Source of the DNA: Halalkalibacter alkaliphilus | GTDB taxonomy: Bacteria; Bacillota; Bacilli; Bacillales; Bacillaceae_D | Length of the DNA: 64,000 nucleotides | Assembly (NCBI RefSeq): GCF_023555415.1 | Contig: NZ_JAKRYL010000005.1 | Location: 164,630 to 228,629, forward strand | Reading direction: 5' to 3' | Part shown: positions 54,185-62,758 of the stretch, one piece after another | Layout of the letters: the number at the start of each line of letters is the position of its first letter | Numbering within the stretch: the stretch's first letter is position 1 | The notes under the pieces: model-generated | Told to the model about the DNA's origin: nothing | Databases searched by the model: none | The model's input: only the letters and a program-made list of their open reading frames with translations | Translations under genes and position numbers: made by a program

Positions 54185-54315
54185 AGGCACTTTAAGTTTT
54201 CATCGCCCCTATGAACGACTTTTCTTCTCTTCTCTCAGCCTCTTTTGGGCTTCATTACTCCCATGAACGACTCTTCCTCTCTCCAATCAGTCAGTTCTGG
54301 TCTTCATCTCTCCCC
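54185..54315. repeat. Three more units of the 52-bp array
   Basis: TTTCATCGCCCCTATGAACG, CTTCATTACTCCCATGAACG and CTTCATCTCTCC units spaced about 50 bases, matching the array at 51950-52255. Confidence 0.75.
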
Positions 54316-54440
54316 GCACCTAGAAACGTACATGTTAGCCCCGCACAAAACCTCTTTCAGACGCAAAAGCGGCTCTACAAGTACCTGGATTCACCTCATC
54401 CAGCTCGAAGTCACCGTATATCTCCAATAATTCCTGCCAC

Positions 54441-54482
54441 AAAAAAAACTACTATGCTAGTAACCTTTCTGCATAATAGTAG
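54441..54482. terminator. Hairpin ACTATTATGC family (copy 1)
   Basis: ACTACTATGCTAG...CTGCATAATAGTAG with an A8 run before it, so on the minus strand it ends in Ts. It lies 62 bases beyond the small coat-like gene stop. A close relative is at 58526. Confidence 0.65.
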
Positions 54483-54543
54483 AAGACCTATTATTTCACT
54501 GCCACCCCTTACTCGTTATGAGCCGTTTCCCTTTTCTAATTCC

Positions 54544-54783
54544 TTAATATAGCGGCTGCTGATGGTGATGATTATGCTGGTGACAAGGCGGGAATCCGTT
54601 AATATCTTGAATCATTCTATAATCATAGTGTTTTAAAGCAAACTGAGACTGGTACATATATTCCATAATATAGAGCTGTCCACCGTCAGCATCACATAAT
54701 ATACCTGATGTTCCTTGACCGTTTGTAAAAGAAACTCCAATAGGCTGCCCCAATAGGTGTCTAATTTTTTGCTGCCAATTCAT
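54544..54783 (-). CDS. Small His-rich protein, possibly spore-related
   Basis: 79 residues from the ATG at 54783 with AAAGGGGGG upstream (the longer start at 54813 is unsupported). MNWQQKIRHLLGQPIGVSFT and TNGQGTSGILCDADGGQLYI suggest a small beta-barrel (DUF2642-like in pattern), followed by YQSQFALKHYDYRMIQDING and a His/Gln tail (HQHNHHHQQPLY). Such tails are common in spore-coat-associated small proteins. Function unknown. Confidence 0.7.
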   Translation of the reverse strand: MNWQQKIRHLLGQPIGVSFTNGQGTSGILCDADGGQLYIMEYMYQSQFALKHYDYRMIQDINGFPPCHQHNHHHQQPLY

Positions 54784-54900
54784 GCAAATCCCCCCTTTTG
54801 GTACATTATTCAAAAGGAGGGGCTAGGTGACTGTCCGACAACCCTTTAAATCGATAGCATTAACCAAAATTCGAGTATGGACAACTACGAGTGATTCCTC

Positions 54901-55761
54901 CTACTTCTCAAAAAACACCCCAGTTTTATTAAAATACCTCTCTAAAGTATTCAAGTTCTCCTCGACCTTATCTTCCTGCTTCTGCCCTACAGCAGATATC
55001 AATGCATTGGAAAGTGCCATAGAAGCGACATGTGAATCAATTGGTGTAAACGATTCAATCTCCGTTAAAAAGAGATAATCGCTAAATGGAATCGTCGGAC
55101 AACGCACACTATCCGTTATCGTGATCACTTTACAATTCTTTTCTGCCTTTAAATAACTCATAGCTTCAACGGTCGCAGATGTAAAACGTGTAAACGCAAA
55201 ACCAATCACTACACTGCCTTCATCTGCTTTTAATAAGCAATCCTCTAAGTCCATCCCTGTATTCGTGATTGCTTTCACATTCCCGAGCATAGCATTTAGT
55301 GAGAATCCTAAATAATAGGCGTCAGCTAAAGACGAACGTAATCCAATAATAAACGTGTGATTGGCTTCACCTATCAAATCCACTACTTCATTAAAGTCAG
55401 TTTCATCAATTTGTTCTAATGTCTTATGTAAATTTTGGATATCTTGCTGAAAGCTAAGACCTAGAGCACTGTTTTCTCCGACTTTGCTGTTTGCTTTTTG
55501 AAGACGCTGAACCGTTCGATCTCCGATGATCAACTGGCGCAGCTCATCTTGTAAATCAGAAAATCGTTTATAACCTAATGATAGAGCAAAGCGAATAACC
55601 GTTGTTTCACTCACACCTACATCCATCCCGATTTGATTAGCCGTCATATATGTTGCCTTATCTGAGTTCTTTACTAGAAAGTCAGCAACGAGCTTTTGTG
55701 ACTTCGTAATATTGTGACTCGACGTCTTAATCTTCTCAACAATAAAACTCTCAACGCTCAT
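54901..55761 (-). CDS. RpiR/MurR-family transcriptional regulator
   Basis: 286 residues: N-terminal RpiR-type helix-turn-helix (about 15-90; VADFLVKNSDKATYMTANQIGMDVGVSETTVIRFALSLGYKRFSDLQ) and a C-terminal SIS sugar-isomerase-like domain (about 120-260; THTFIIGLRSSLADAYYLG, EGSVVIGFAFTRFTSATVEAM). The ATG at 55761 has AGGAGGGGG upstream. SIS domains sense phosphosugars or related effectors, yet the following genes handle amino acid-like compounds. It precedes no sugar gene; it probably regulates the OCD-GltS pair behind it in the same orientation. Confidence 0.9.
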   Translation of the reverse strand: MSVESFIVEKIKTSSHNITKSQKLVADFLVKNSDKATYMTANQIGMDVGVSETTVIRFALSLGYKRFSDLQDELRQLIIGDRTVQRLQKANSKVGENSALGLSFQQDIQNLHKTLEQIDETDFNEVVDLIGEANHTFIIGLRSSLADAYYLGFSLNAMLGNVKAITNTGMDLEDCLLKADEGSVVIGFAFTRFTSATVEAMSYLKAEKNCKVITITDSVRCPTIPFSDYLFLTEIESFTPIDSHVASMALSNALISAVGQKQEDKVEENLNTLERYFNKTGVFFEK

Positions 55762-55905
55762 GTGTCCCCCTCCTATTCTGATACGTAATAAAAGATTATA
55801 GCTCATTATATCTTAGAAAAATGCGTTCAAACAACAAAATAGCTATCCTGCAATGACAAAAGCACAAAAACCCCCACTTGAAGCGGGAGCTTATAGTGCT
55901 TAATC

Positions 55906-56946
55906 TTAGACGAAAGAAGGGCTGTTCCAAAGATTTAATGGTTGGCCGATACCCTTTTCTTTCGCACGGTCATAGATGCGTTTGGCAACGGCAACATCTT
56001 CAATTCCCATCCCAACACTATTAAAATAAATACGTTCTTTGTCGTTCTCTCTTCCTTTTTTCTTACCGTTCACAATGGCTCCTAACTCAGCATGAATGTT
56101 CGCTGGATCAAATTCACCCTCTGTATACATTATTGAGATCGTCTCAACCCCACGATGCTTTAGCTCTTCCCAATCATCTACCACAATCTTATCGGCTTGG
56201 TGAAGAACATCAAACTCACACTCATGACTCCCCACGTGAATATGAAGGGATCCTTCGTCGACCCATCCTTTCTTGACAATCGGCTTTTCTGTTACAGTTG
56301 CTGTAATGAAAATATCAGATCCTCTAACTGCTTCTTCAGCACCACTCACCACCTCAAATGCAGCATGCGGCATGATTGAAGCCATATCATCACAAAACGC
56401 TTGTGCACGTTCAAGATTTAAATCCGCCACCTTCACTTTTTCAATTGAAGGACATACTGCTTGAATCGCCATCAGCTGTGTCCTGTTTTGAACCCCAGCC
56501 CCAACCAACCCTAGCACTTTAGAGTCTTCTTTTGCTAAATACTTGGCAACTACTCCAGACACAGCCCCAGTACGCATGGCACTAATAAGCGTACCATCCA
56601 TAATCACTTCCGGTAGTAATGTCTCTTCATTATTTAAAACAATCACGCCTGCGGCACGCGGCAGGTTATATTTAAATGGATTACTAGGAGCACTTGAGAT
56701 CCATTTAATTCCCGTTGCTTGGAACTCCCCTCCAATATAACCTGGCATCGAATTGATGCGTCCGCTTGTTGTCTCCGCATCAAGGTTGCCCCAGCGCAGT
56801 GTTGACTTAGTTGGAAGCACATAATCCTTTTTATCGTGAAGAGAGATAACATCCTCAATAATGTCAATGACAAACTTCATATCTCCTCCGCCACAGCTCT
56901 TCACATCATCTTGAGATAAAAATAAAAACTCTAGATTGTTACTCAT
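55906..56946 (-). CDS. Ornithine cyclodeaminase/mu-crystallin family protein
   Basis: 346 residues. Substrate-binding part (GRINSMPGYIGGEFQATGIKWI) and NAD-binding Rossmann segment (LGLVGAGVQNRTQLMAI) are typical; HVGSHECEFDV and VDDWEELKHRG follow. The family includes ornithine cyclodeaminase, alanine dehydrogenases of archaea and 2,3-diaminopropionate-forming SbnB-like enzymes, so the exact reaction is open. AGGGGA precedes the ATG. It lies 25 bases downstream of a GltS-like transporter, suggesting it acts on the imported amino acid. Confidence 0.88.
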   Translation of the reverse strand: MSNNLEFLFLSQDDVKSCGGGDMKFVIDIIEDVISLHDKKDYVLPTKSTLRWGNLDAETTSGRINSMPGYIGGEFQATGIKWISSAPSNPFKYNLPRAAGVIVLNNEETLLPEVIMDGTLISAMRTGAVSGVVAKYLAKEDSKVLGLVGAGVQNRTQLMAIQAVCPSIEKVKVADLNLERAQAFCDDMASIMPHAAFEVVSGAEEAVRGSDIFITATVTEKPIVKKGWVDEGSLHIHVGSHECEFDVLHQADKIVVDDWEELKHRGVETISIMYTEGEFDPANIHAELGAIVNGKKKGRENDKERIYFNSVGMGIEDVAVAKRIYDRAKEKGIGQPLNLWNSPSFV

Positions 56947-56970
56947 TTTAAAAATCCCCTCTCTGATCCT

Positions 56971-58353
56971 TTACGCAGATTTATTAACAGATTGACGAAC
57001 ACTCCGTCTATTTAATCTAAATATTCCAAAAACATAAGCTAAAACTAATATCAGCGCTGATATAGCCAGGAAACCAATTCCAACAATTAACGAGCTGTAT
57101 GCCACAATTAATGTTGGGATGAGTGCTGTAATCAGCCCTCCTCCAAGAAACGGGCTAAAAAATGGTGCCCTTAATGCATAAGCAGCTGCTGCATCCGTTT
57201 TCATATCCGGGTCTACCGTTCTAAGGAGCATAAGTCCAACAGCAATAACTCCTGTCAACGTTCCAAGATTGACAATGGAATGCTCAAACCAATCCTTTTC
57301 AAACATTCGAGGTCCCACATAAAAGAAGTACCAAACTAATACGAGAATACTCGTTGCTGTTAGAATAAGAAGCGGCACAGCATATTCAATAACAACAGGT
57401 ATACTAATTGATGCAACAGCACCTACGATTAAAAACTCAAGGGCAAGACCTTGGATTCTTTGTAATGTATGTCGATCAATCAACTCAAAATATTTCGTTT
57501 TCGATAGAATAATATTAACAATTAGACCACCTATCATTGCCATTGGGAACAATGGAAGACCTGGAATAATAGGTGATAACAACCCTTGAAGCACCCATCC
57601 TAGCAAAATAGCAATCGAGATAATTGCAGCATGAAACCCAAAGCTCTCAACTACATTGGAATTAACAGAAGAATAAGAGCTTGCTACTTTTTCAGATGTA
57701 TCTGCTTGCTTAGCTGTCTTTAATTGGGATTGATCCTTAATAACCGAAGTGTAGCCTTTCTTCACCCCGATATTAATAATGATCATCCCTCCGAATATCC
57801 CTATTAAAAGTCCTAGAGTAGCAGATGTTAAGGCAATGGATGACCCATCTCCCCACCCAAGTGTTGTAAATACTTCAGACATTCCACCAGCTGTCCCATG
57901 GCCGCCAGCCCATCCAATCTCAATGACCGTACCAAATAGCTGATTAACACCAAAAAGAGGAATCAAAATCAAACCAGCAATAATTAACGGAATTCCAATC
58001 TGTAATGTTGCTCCGAGATAACTATACATCACTTGTGGTACTGCAAACTTACTCGCTTCCTTCGAATTACCTAAAGTCATACCAATAAGCATTGGTGCAA
58101 AGACAATTGTAATTAAAACGCCTGCTAAACTTCCCCATGTCGCAACCATTTCCGCCGGTAAAACATTCAAACTATAAGGCCCTAATAAAAGTCCGATAAA
58201 CCCAGCAATCAAAGAAGCAGGAATAAAATACTTCTTAAAGATTCCCACCTTCAATCGCAGCAACGTTCCTACAAACAAAATCAAACCCAAGACACTCAGA
58301 TAGAAAATCAACGAGTTCAAAGCTCCAGAATCTACAGGACTATTCGGAAACAA
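56971..58353 (-). CDS. Sodium/glutamate symporter (GltS-like)
   Basis: About 460 residues with two halves of five hydrophobic helices and the GltS signatures AGGHGTAGGMSEVFTTLGWGDG and LGTLTGVIAVGLMLLRTVDP. A soluble, Lys/Ser-rich loop (about 220-250) separates the halves. The TTG at 58353 is chosen for the GGGGGTGG just upstream; an ATG at 58368 would start within that site. Consensus promoter and cre-like site lie upstream. Probably imports glutamate or a related anionic amino acid with sodium, as alkaliphiles favour. Confidence 0.9.
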   Translation of the reverse strand: MFPNSPVDSGALNSLIFYLSVLGLILFVGTLLRLKVGIFKKYFIPASLIAGFIGLLLGPYSLNVLPAEMVATWGSLAGVLITIVFAPMLIGMTLGNSKEASKFAVPQVMYSYLGATLQIGIPLIIAGLILIPLFGVNQLFGTVIEIGWAGGHGTAGGMSEVFTTLGWGDGSSIALTSATLGLLIGIFGGMIIINIGVKKGYTSVIKDQSQLKTAKQADTSEKVASSYSSVNSNVVESFGFHAAIISIAILLGWVLQGLLSPIIPGLPLFPMAMIGGLIVNIILSKTKYFELIDRHTLQRIQGLALEFLIVGAVASISIPVVIEYAVPLLILTATSILVLVWYFFYVGPRMFEKDWFEHSIVNLGTLTGVIAVGLMLLRTVDPDMKTDAAAAYALRAPFFSPFLGGGLITALIPTLIVAYSSLIVGIGFLAISALILVLAYVFGIFRLNRRSVRQSVNKSA

Positions 58354-58421
58354 ACAAACCACCCCCATTTGAAGTTTTTAATTCCTCTTTTAAAAAAATG
58401 TTGTTTTTACTTCATAGTTTG

Positions 58422-58450
58422 ATTATAAGGAAGCCTATATTAAGTGTCAA
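58422..58450 (-). promoter_or_regulatory. Consensus SigA promoter of the gltS-like operon
   Basis: TTGACA, 17 bases, TATAAT on the minus strand, a perfect match. Transcription would start near 58414, some 60 bases before the TTG. Confidence 0.9.
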
Positions 58451-58478
58451 TATTTTTTGAAAATTTAAAAATAAAAAA

Positions 58479-58492
58479 ATAAAAGCGCTTAC
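58479..58492. promoter_or_regulatory. cre-like site upstream of the gltS-like promoter
   Basis: ATAAAAGCGCTTAC around the GCGC centre. It lies about 30 bp upstream of the -35, where CcpA can act as an activator. Confidence 0.4.
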
Positions 58493-58525
58493 TATTATTA
58501 ATTCGATCCCTTTCCAAACATAAAA

Positions 58526-58561
58526 AAACTATTATGCAGTAATTTCACTGCATAATAGTTT
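58526..58561 (-). terminator. Hairpin ACTATTATGC family (copy 2)
   Basis: AAACTATTATGCAGT-AATTT-CACTGCATAATAGTTT, 15-bp stem, followed by TTATG on the minus strand. It is 100 bases beyond the LysM-Gmad2 gene stop, with a relative at 54441. Confidence 0.75.
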
Positions 58562-58660
58562 CGATAAAACACCTATTAACATGCTTCGTCAGCCTTAGGG
58601 TCCTGAAAGCCCTTGAAGAAAGCTATGTCATATCACCTTCTTTACCCCAACAACCAAACC

Positions 58661-59467
58661 TCACCCAAACCAAACCCTCACTTGAACAAGATCCTGAACC
58701 GACCCATCCTTCGCACTCCTCGTATACACTTGTAATACCCCTCCATTAGTCGTTGGCACTCTATCAAATGGAATACTATCCCGGAAGCGTCCATAAGAAG
58801 GTGCTCCATAATCTGCAGTTGTGAACGTTTCTTCTGTAACAACAACTTCATTATCATCAACCACCCGATACAGGACATTCGCTTCAAAGGCTCGTGCATA
58901 TCCGGAAATAAGCTGATTATCGCGGATAACAGACCCTGGGAATGGCTGCGTAACTACGATGTTCTGTGACATCGGAAGAGGAATGATAAGTCTCATCCCT
59001 GCATAAAGTACATCTGGTGAGAACGTAAGCCGCCCGGTATTTGCCTCGATAATAGTCTGGATTGATATCCCTAATCTTTCTGAGACCAAGGCGAGGGAAT
59101 CTCCAGTTTCCACTTCATAAATTACCGCAGGCACTTGAATTTGTTGATAAAGAAAAATGAAGTTTGGATTTTGTATCGTGATATTGATCCCAACTAATAG
59201 CTCTGGATCACTAGTAAAACGCTGTGAAATCGCTCCAATTGTATCGCCTTGTTGAATGACGTAAAGAGTTGCCGTTTCATTTGAAATCGCCTTTGGGATC
59301 ACGAGTACCTGATTAGGATAGATCACATATGGATCTACAAAAGGGGGATACAAAGCATTGGCCCGAGCAATTGCCTCCACTGTACTTTCATATTGAACAG
59401 AAAGGTGGTAAACGGTATCACCAGGTTGAACCGTATGAATAATATGAGTTCCGAACATAATGGTCAT
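58661..59467 (-). CDS. LysM-Gmad2 spore/cell-wall protein
   Basis: 268 residues. Three LysM modules (about 8-58 HTVQPGDTVYHLSVQY, 68-115 YVIQQGDTIGAISQRF, 116-168 YEVETGDSLALVSERL) followed by a C-terminal Gmad2 domain (about 175-265, VTQPFPGSVIRDNQLISGYARAFEANVLY), an immunoglobulin-like fold found in spore germination proteins. It should bind peptidoglycan. GGAGAGGG lies before the ATG. No signal peptide, as with many LysM spore proteins that are packaged by the mother cell. Confidence 0.87.
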   Translation of the reverse strand: MTIMFGTHIIHTVQPGDTVYHLSVQYESTVEAIARANALYPPFVDPYVIYPNQVLVIPKAISNETATLYVIQQGDTIGAISQRFTSDPELLVGINITIQNPNFIFLYQQIQVPAVIYEVETGDSLALVSERLGISIQTIIEANTGRLTFSPDVLYAGMRLIIPLPMSQNIVVTQPFPGSVIRDNQLISGYARAFEANVLYRVVDDNEVVVTEETFTTADYGAPSYGRFRDSIPFDRVPTTNGGVLQVYTRSAKDGSVQDLVQVRVWFG

Positions 59468-59733
59468 GATTCCCTCTCCTTTTCGGTATGCTCCTTATAA
59501 CTATGATAGGGAGCGGAGAGTATATTCCTTGAGTGACAGAGGGACAGGCTCCCTCGTCCCTTTCGATATTACCGGATACAAATCGATTACTTGAAACGAT
59601 TTTATTTATATAAGTAAATAGAGCAAAAGCGAATATGCTTTTGCTCTACATTATAGCTACTTTGTTCCAATCCTACTTATTCATTATAAGTCGCCTTTCA
59701 AGAAAGGATCCATAACTCTGATGGTGATAACCG

Positions 59734-60918
59734 CTACAACTGCGCCACACGCTCTCTCTTCTTCTTTCTCGGCATATCCGGCATCTCATTCACCGAAACA
59801 ACGTCATCATTTCTCTTCTCTGGCTTCTTCCAATACTGTTCATTGCCAGGCAAATCATCAAACCACGCTGCATCATCAGGACAGTCAAGAACCATAAACT
59901 TCCCGTACTCGTCATCACGTGACTGATGATATTTCAAGTAAGCTTTTCCATCTTCAATCGCTAAAATTTCAATCTTTCCACTCGTATGACTCATCGAAAG
60001 CCGTACTCGTTTCCCTAATCCTGAAGTCTTCGCTTTTGCCTTTTCAACAATGTCATAAAGCTCTTTCAATGTAAGAACGAAATCATTATTCCCAGCAACT
60101 GGACGATTCACGAAGAAATAGTAAGGTGTAACACCAGCCCATGACAATTTATCCAGCAGTTCTGCTAACACTTCTGGATCATCATTAATTCCTTTTAAAA
60201 CTGGTGTCTGATTGACAACAATTGCACCAGCATCATGAAGAGCTTGGAACCCTCTTTTGGCTTCTTCTGTAATTTCAACAGGATGATTAATATGTGCCAT
60301 TACATAAATCCGTTTTTCTGGGGTTGAGTACTCACGAATTAATTTGAGCAACTCCTCATCTTCATAAATTCGCATAGGGTTAAAAACAGGCATTTTCGAG
60401 CCTAAGCGAATAATTTTCACATGATCAATCGCACGCAGACGCTCAATAATCATTCTAAGTTTCTTCGTAGCTAAAATGAGAGAGTCCCCACCCGTTAATA
60501 GAACATTATTAATTTCTGGGTGCTCTTCAATGTATTTCAAACCAGGCTCGACATCACTCATCGCTTCCTTGACATCGTTTCGGAACAAACGCTTTCGGAA
60601 GCAATAACGACAATAAGCCCCACACACTTCTGACACAATCAGCAAAGCTGTTGTCGCATATTTATGTTGGCAGCCAGGGACGGAATAATTCGTATCCTCA
60701 TCCGATGCATCCCAACGACCATATTCCTCTAGTTCCCCTTCATTTGGAATCACTAGCTTACGAATTGGATCGTTTGGATTGCTCCAGTCAATTAAACTTA
60801 AATAATAATCGTTTACACGAAACACGTACTTTTCTGTAATCTTCTTTAGTTTTGCCTTTTCCTCTTCTGGTATCTCTTTAATTTTATCAAGATTCATATA
60901 ATATTTTGGTTGTGCCAT
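59734..60918 (-). CDS. KamA-family radical SAM aminomutase-like enzyme
   Basis: 394 residues. Radical SAM cluster motif CGAYCRYCFRKRLF (CxxxCxxC), NNVLLTGGDSL (the GGxx SAM-binding region), RLGSKMPVFNPMRI, NQTPVLKGINDDP and HTSGKIEI are KamA features. Lysine 2,3-aminomutase uses PLP and SAM to move the alpha amino group to the beta position. The protein is shorter than B. subtilis KamA (about 470). The ATG at 60918 follows GAGGAGGGTACT; a start at 60942 lacks a site. Could make beta-lysine as an osmolyte precursor; other substrates are possible. Confidence 0.88.
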   Translation of the reverse strand: MAQPKYYMNLDKIKEIPEEEKAKLKKITEKYVFRVNDYYLSLIDWSNPNDPIRKLVIPNEGELEEYGRWDASDEDTNYSVPGCQHKYATTALLIVSEVCGAYCRYCFRKRLFRNDVKEAMSDVEPGLKYIEEHPEINNVLLTGGDSLILATKKLRMIIERLRAIDHVKIIRLGSKMPVFNPMRIYEDEELLKLIREYSTPEKRIYVMAHINHPVEITEEAKRGFQALHDAGAIVVNQTPVLKGINDDPEVLAELLDKLSWAGVTPYYFFVNRPVAGNNDFVLTLKELYDIVEKAKAKTSGLGKRVRLSMSHTSGKIEILAIEDGKAYLKYHQSRDDEYGKFMVLDCPDDAAWFDDLPGNEQYWKKPEKRNDDVVSVNEMPDMPRKKKRERVAQL

Positions 60919-60942
60919 AGTACCCTCCTCTGAATAAATCAA

Positions 60943-61193
60943 CGTATGTAGATTCTTACTTCAAGCATTAAGCAACCCGCTTTAGTAGATTCTTAGGTGA
61001 GATATTCTGTTGAGCATGCTCACAAAGTAAATAAATCCATATATTACCCATTTAATCGTAACATATGCCTGTGCCTCCGGCTAATAAGGAAATCGTCCAC
61101 TTCAGGATACAAGCACCCCTTATCGCCACTACGCTCACCTTACAGTCTCCTATCTCCGATTTCCTAGCCGGGACAGGGGGACAGGTCCCTTGT
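60943..61193. other. Intergenic stretch with palindromic GGGACAGG sequence
   Basis: No gene. Contains GGGACAGG-TCCCTTGTCCC-type palindromic text at 61171-61195, similar to 59534-59560 (GGGACAGGCTCCCTCGTCCC), a common short repeat in this window. Confidence 0.45.
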
Positions 61194-61194
61194 C

Positions 61195-61460
61195 CCGATT
61201 TATATCGCCCGGCGATACGATATAAAAGAACCTATAAGGCTTCATTTCTTACATTGCGATATATCGGATACCATTTCATTAGCCCCGTGTTGTTACACAA
61301 GATCTTTAACTATATTAATCTAGGGACTTGTTCGTATCGGGTATCGCTATGTGAAGTTTACGGCTTTTGTCCTCAATAACTAACGCATTGGTGCCCTGCA
61401 CGAGATATGTTATATTCCTCGGGAAATACAAGGTACGACAAATTTCCACACACATAAAAA
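61195..61460. repeat. Dispersed element of about 240 bp (copy B)
   Basis: Palindrome TTATATCGCCCGGCGATACG (61200-61219), core (61289-61351) closely similar to codons of the downstream-read DUF3967-like gene (62068-62131), and the 35-base tail (61420-61454) identical to copy A. Confidence 0.75.
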
Positions 61461-61593
61461 AGGTGAAAGCAGGTAGTTTTTCACTATCCACTCTCACTTT
61501 GTTTTATCGGTTCCATTTTCATGAGCAAAACTATACTGCATTCGTAGACTAACTAACTCGAATGTCCACTTCTCCCTGTTTGGGAACTGATAC

Positions 61594-62307
61594 CTATGAT
61601 TTTCGAAATAAAGAGAAAATCCAATCCCACTTGTCCTTATTAGGCTTTTGTATCACTTCTTCTAAACGTTTATTAAACTCGTTTTGTGTACGCCACTCTT
61701 TTTTCTGTTCTTCCCGTAAGTTTTGTAACTGTTGTTGTAAGAATTCACTTTTTTGTTTTTCTTGTTGCAGCAATGTTTCGTAATGAATCTTTTGTTGTTC
61801 CGTTAATTTTTCAATTTTAGTATGAGTTTTTTGAGCTGAATTTCCAATCGTGGAACTGATCACATGATGATCTTGCTGGAGGCGTGAAACCGTTGTTTTA
61901 AGCTGAGACATACTTTCTGTCAATTCAGCATTCATTTCACGTGTAGCTGCAAGTTCATTGGATAAAAACAGTAAGATCTCTTTTAACTGATTGGGATCTC
62001 GAGGTAAGTTGTCATATGTATCGGGTATCGCTATGTCAGTTTGTTTGAATCCTTCTAATCTTTCTTGTTGTTGATACACTAGATCTTTAGCTGTATCGTC
62101 TAGGGGCTTGTCCGTATCGCGTAACGCTATAAGCGATTCAATATCGGATTGAACAAAGATACGCCGGTCGCCATCTTTCAAAAACTCATATCCATTCCGC
62201 TCTAAAATTTGGCCATACTTTCGAACGGTGGGGGTTGCTATCCCTGCTTCCTCTGCTACTTCCTTTGTAGAGAAAGATCGTTCATTCGGTTGTATATCAT
62301 GTCGCAT
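61594..62307 (-). CDS. MerR-like/DUF3967 DNA-binding protein with coiled coil
   Basis: 237 residues. A winged HTH of the MerR-like sort (about 8-60; FSTKEVAEEAGIATPTVRKYGQILERNGYEFLKDGDRRIF), a spacer ALRDTDKPLDDTAKDLVYQQ, then long coiled-coil segments (about 100-215, Gln/Glu-rich) and a basic tail. This layout is typical of DUF3967-type proteins often found on plasmids and mobile elements of Bacillus. The spacer is encoded by a sequence that also exists as dispersed non-coding copies around it. A gene for DNA binding or segregation is likely; exact role unknown. Confidence 0.82.
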   Translation of the reverse strand: MRHDIQPNERSFSTKEVAEEAGIATPTVRKYGQILERNGYEFLKDGDRRIFVQSDIESLIALRDTDKPLDDTAKDLVYQQQERLEGFKQTDIAIPDTYDNLPRDPNQLKEILLFLSNELAATREMNAELTESMSQLKTTVSRLQQDHHVISSTIGNSAQKTHTKIEKLTEQQKIHYETLLQQEKQKSEFLQQQLQNLREEQKKEWRTQNEFNKRLEEVIQKPNKDKWDWIFSLFRKS

Positions 62308-62339
62308 ATCGAACCTCCTTTCTATTAAATATGAAGGTT

Positions 62340-62545
62340 CTTTGGTAAATTTGCAAGGTTATATCGCCCTGCGATACGCGCAAAAAAACGAGGTAAAAAG
62401 TCCCTGTCTTCCTAGAATTTTATATGTATCGGATAGCTCAAACTCTGGACCATCTTTCATTTTTTTGTTGTACAAATATTTTATTGTAATGGTTCAGGGC
62501 TTGTCCGTATCGCGTAGCGCTATAAGCGTTTCACAATCGGTTTAC
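62340..62545. repeat. Dispersed element (copy C, partial)
   Basis: Palindrome TTATATCGCCCTGCGATACG (62359-62378) and core GGGCTTGTCCGTATCGCGTA...GCGCTATAAGCG (62496-62530) nearly identical to 62104-62134 inside the gene. The tail seen in A and B is absent. Confidence 0.7.
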
Positions 62546-62713
62546 AAGGCTACAATATACACTTATCCCTTCTTATCTTGATACTTAAAAAAGGCTGTCT
62601 CAAAAGCCGGTAACAGAGGTGGCAATGGCTCCGTTCGCTACGCACCATGAGTGTTTAACCCGCTACATCCTCTCAAGGCTTTAGAAGATGTAGCGGCTCC
62701 TCACATTGCTTTT
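62546..62713. other. Intergenic region without a gene
   Basis: Contains short repeated text (CGCTACATCC...GATGTAGCGG at 62659-62697, an imperfect inverted repeat). No ORF supported. Confidence 0.4.
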
Positions 62714-62757
62714 GGGATGTCCCAAAAGGTCAAAAGCAGACCTTTTTGGGACATCCC
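62714..62757 (-). terminator. Hairpin of the TGTCnCAAAAGG family (copy 4)
   Basis: GGGATGTCCCAAAAGGTC...GACCTTTTTGGGACATCCC, an almost perfect 18-bp stem that begins one base after the lipoprotein stop. Confidence 0.8.
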
Positions 62758-62758
62758 C

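Noticed and set aside
61315..61497. 60-codon frame sharing IAIPDTNKSLD with the DUF3967-like protein
   Set aside because: The similarity comes from the repeat core; frame is short, has no RBS and is broken relative to the gene. Reported as a repeat.
60943..61593. Riboswitch or T-box before the KamA-like gene
   Set aside because: No conserved T-box or lysine-riboswitch sequence was recognised; the region is made of repeats.
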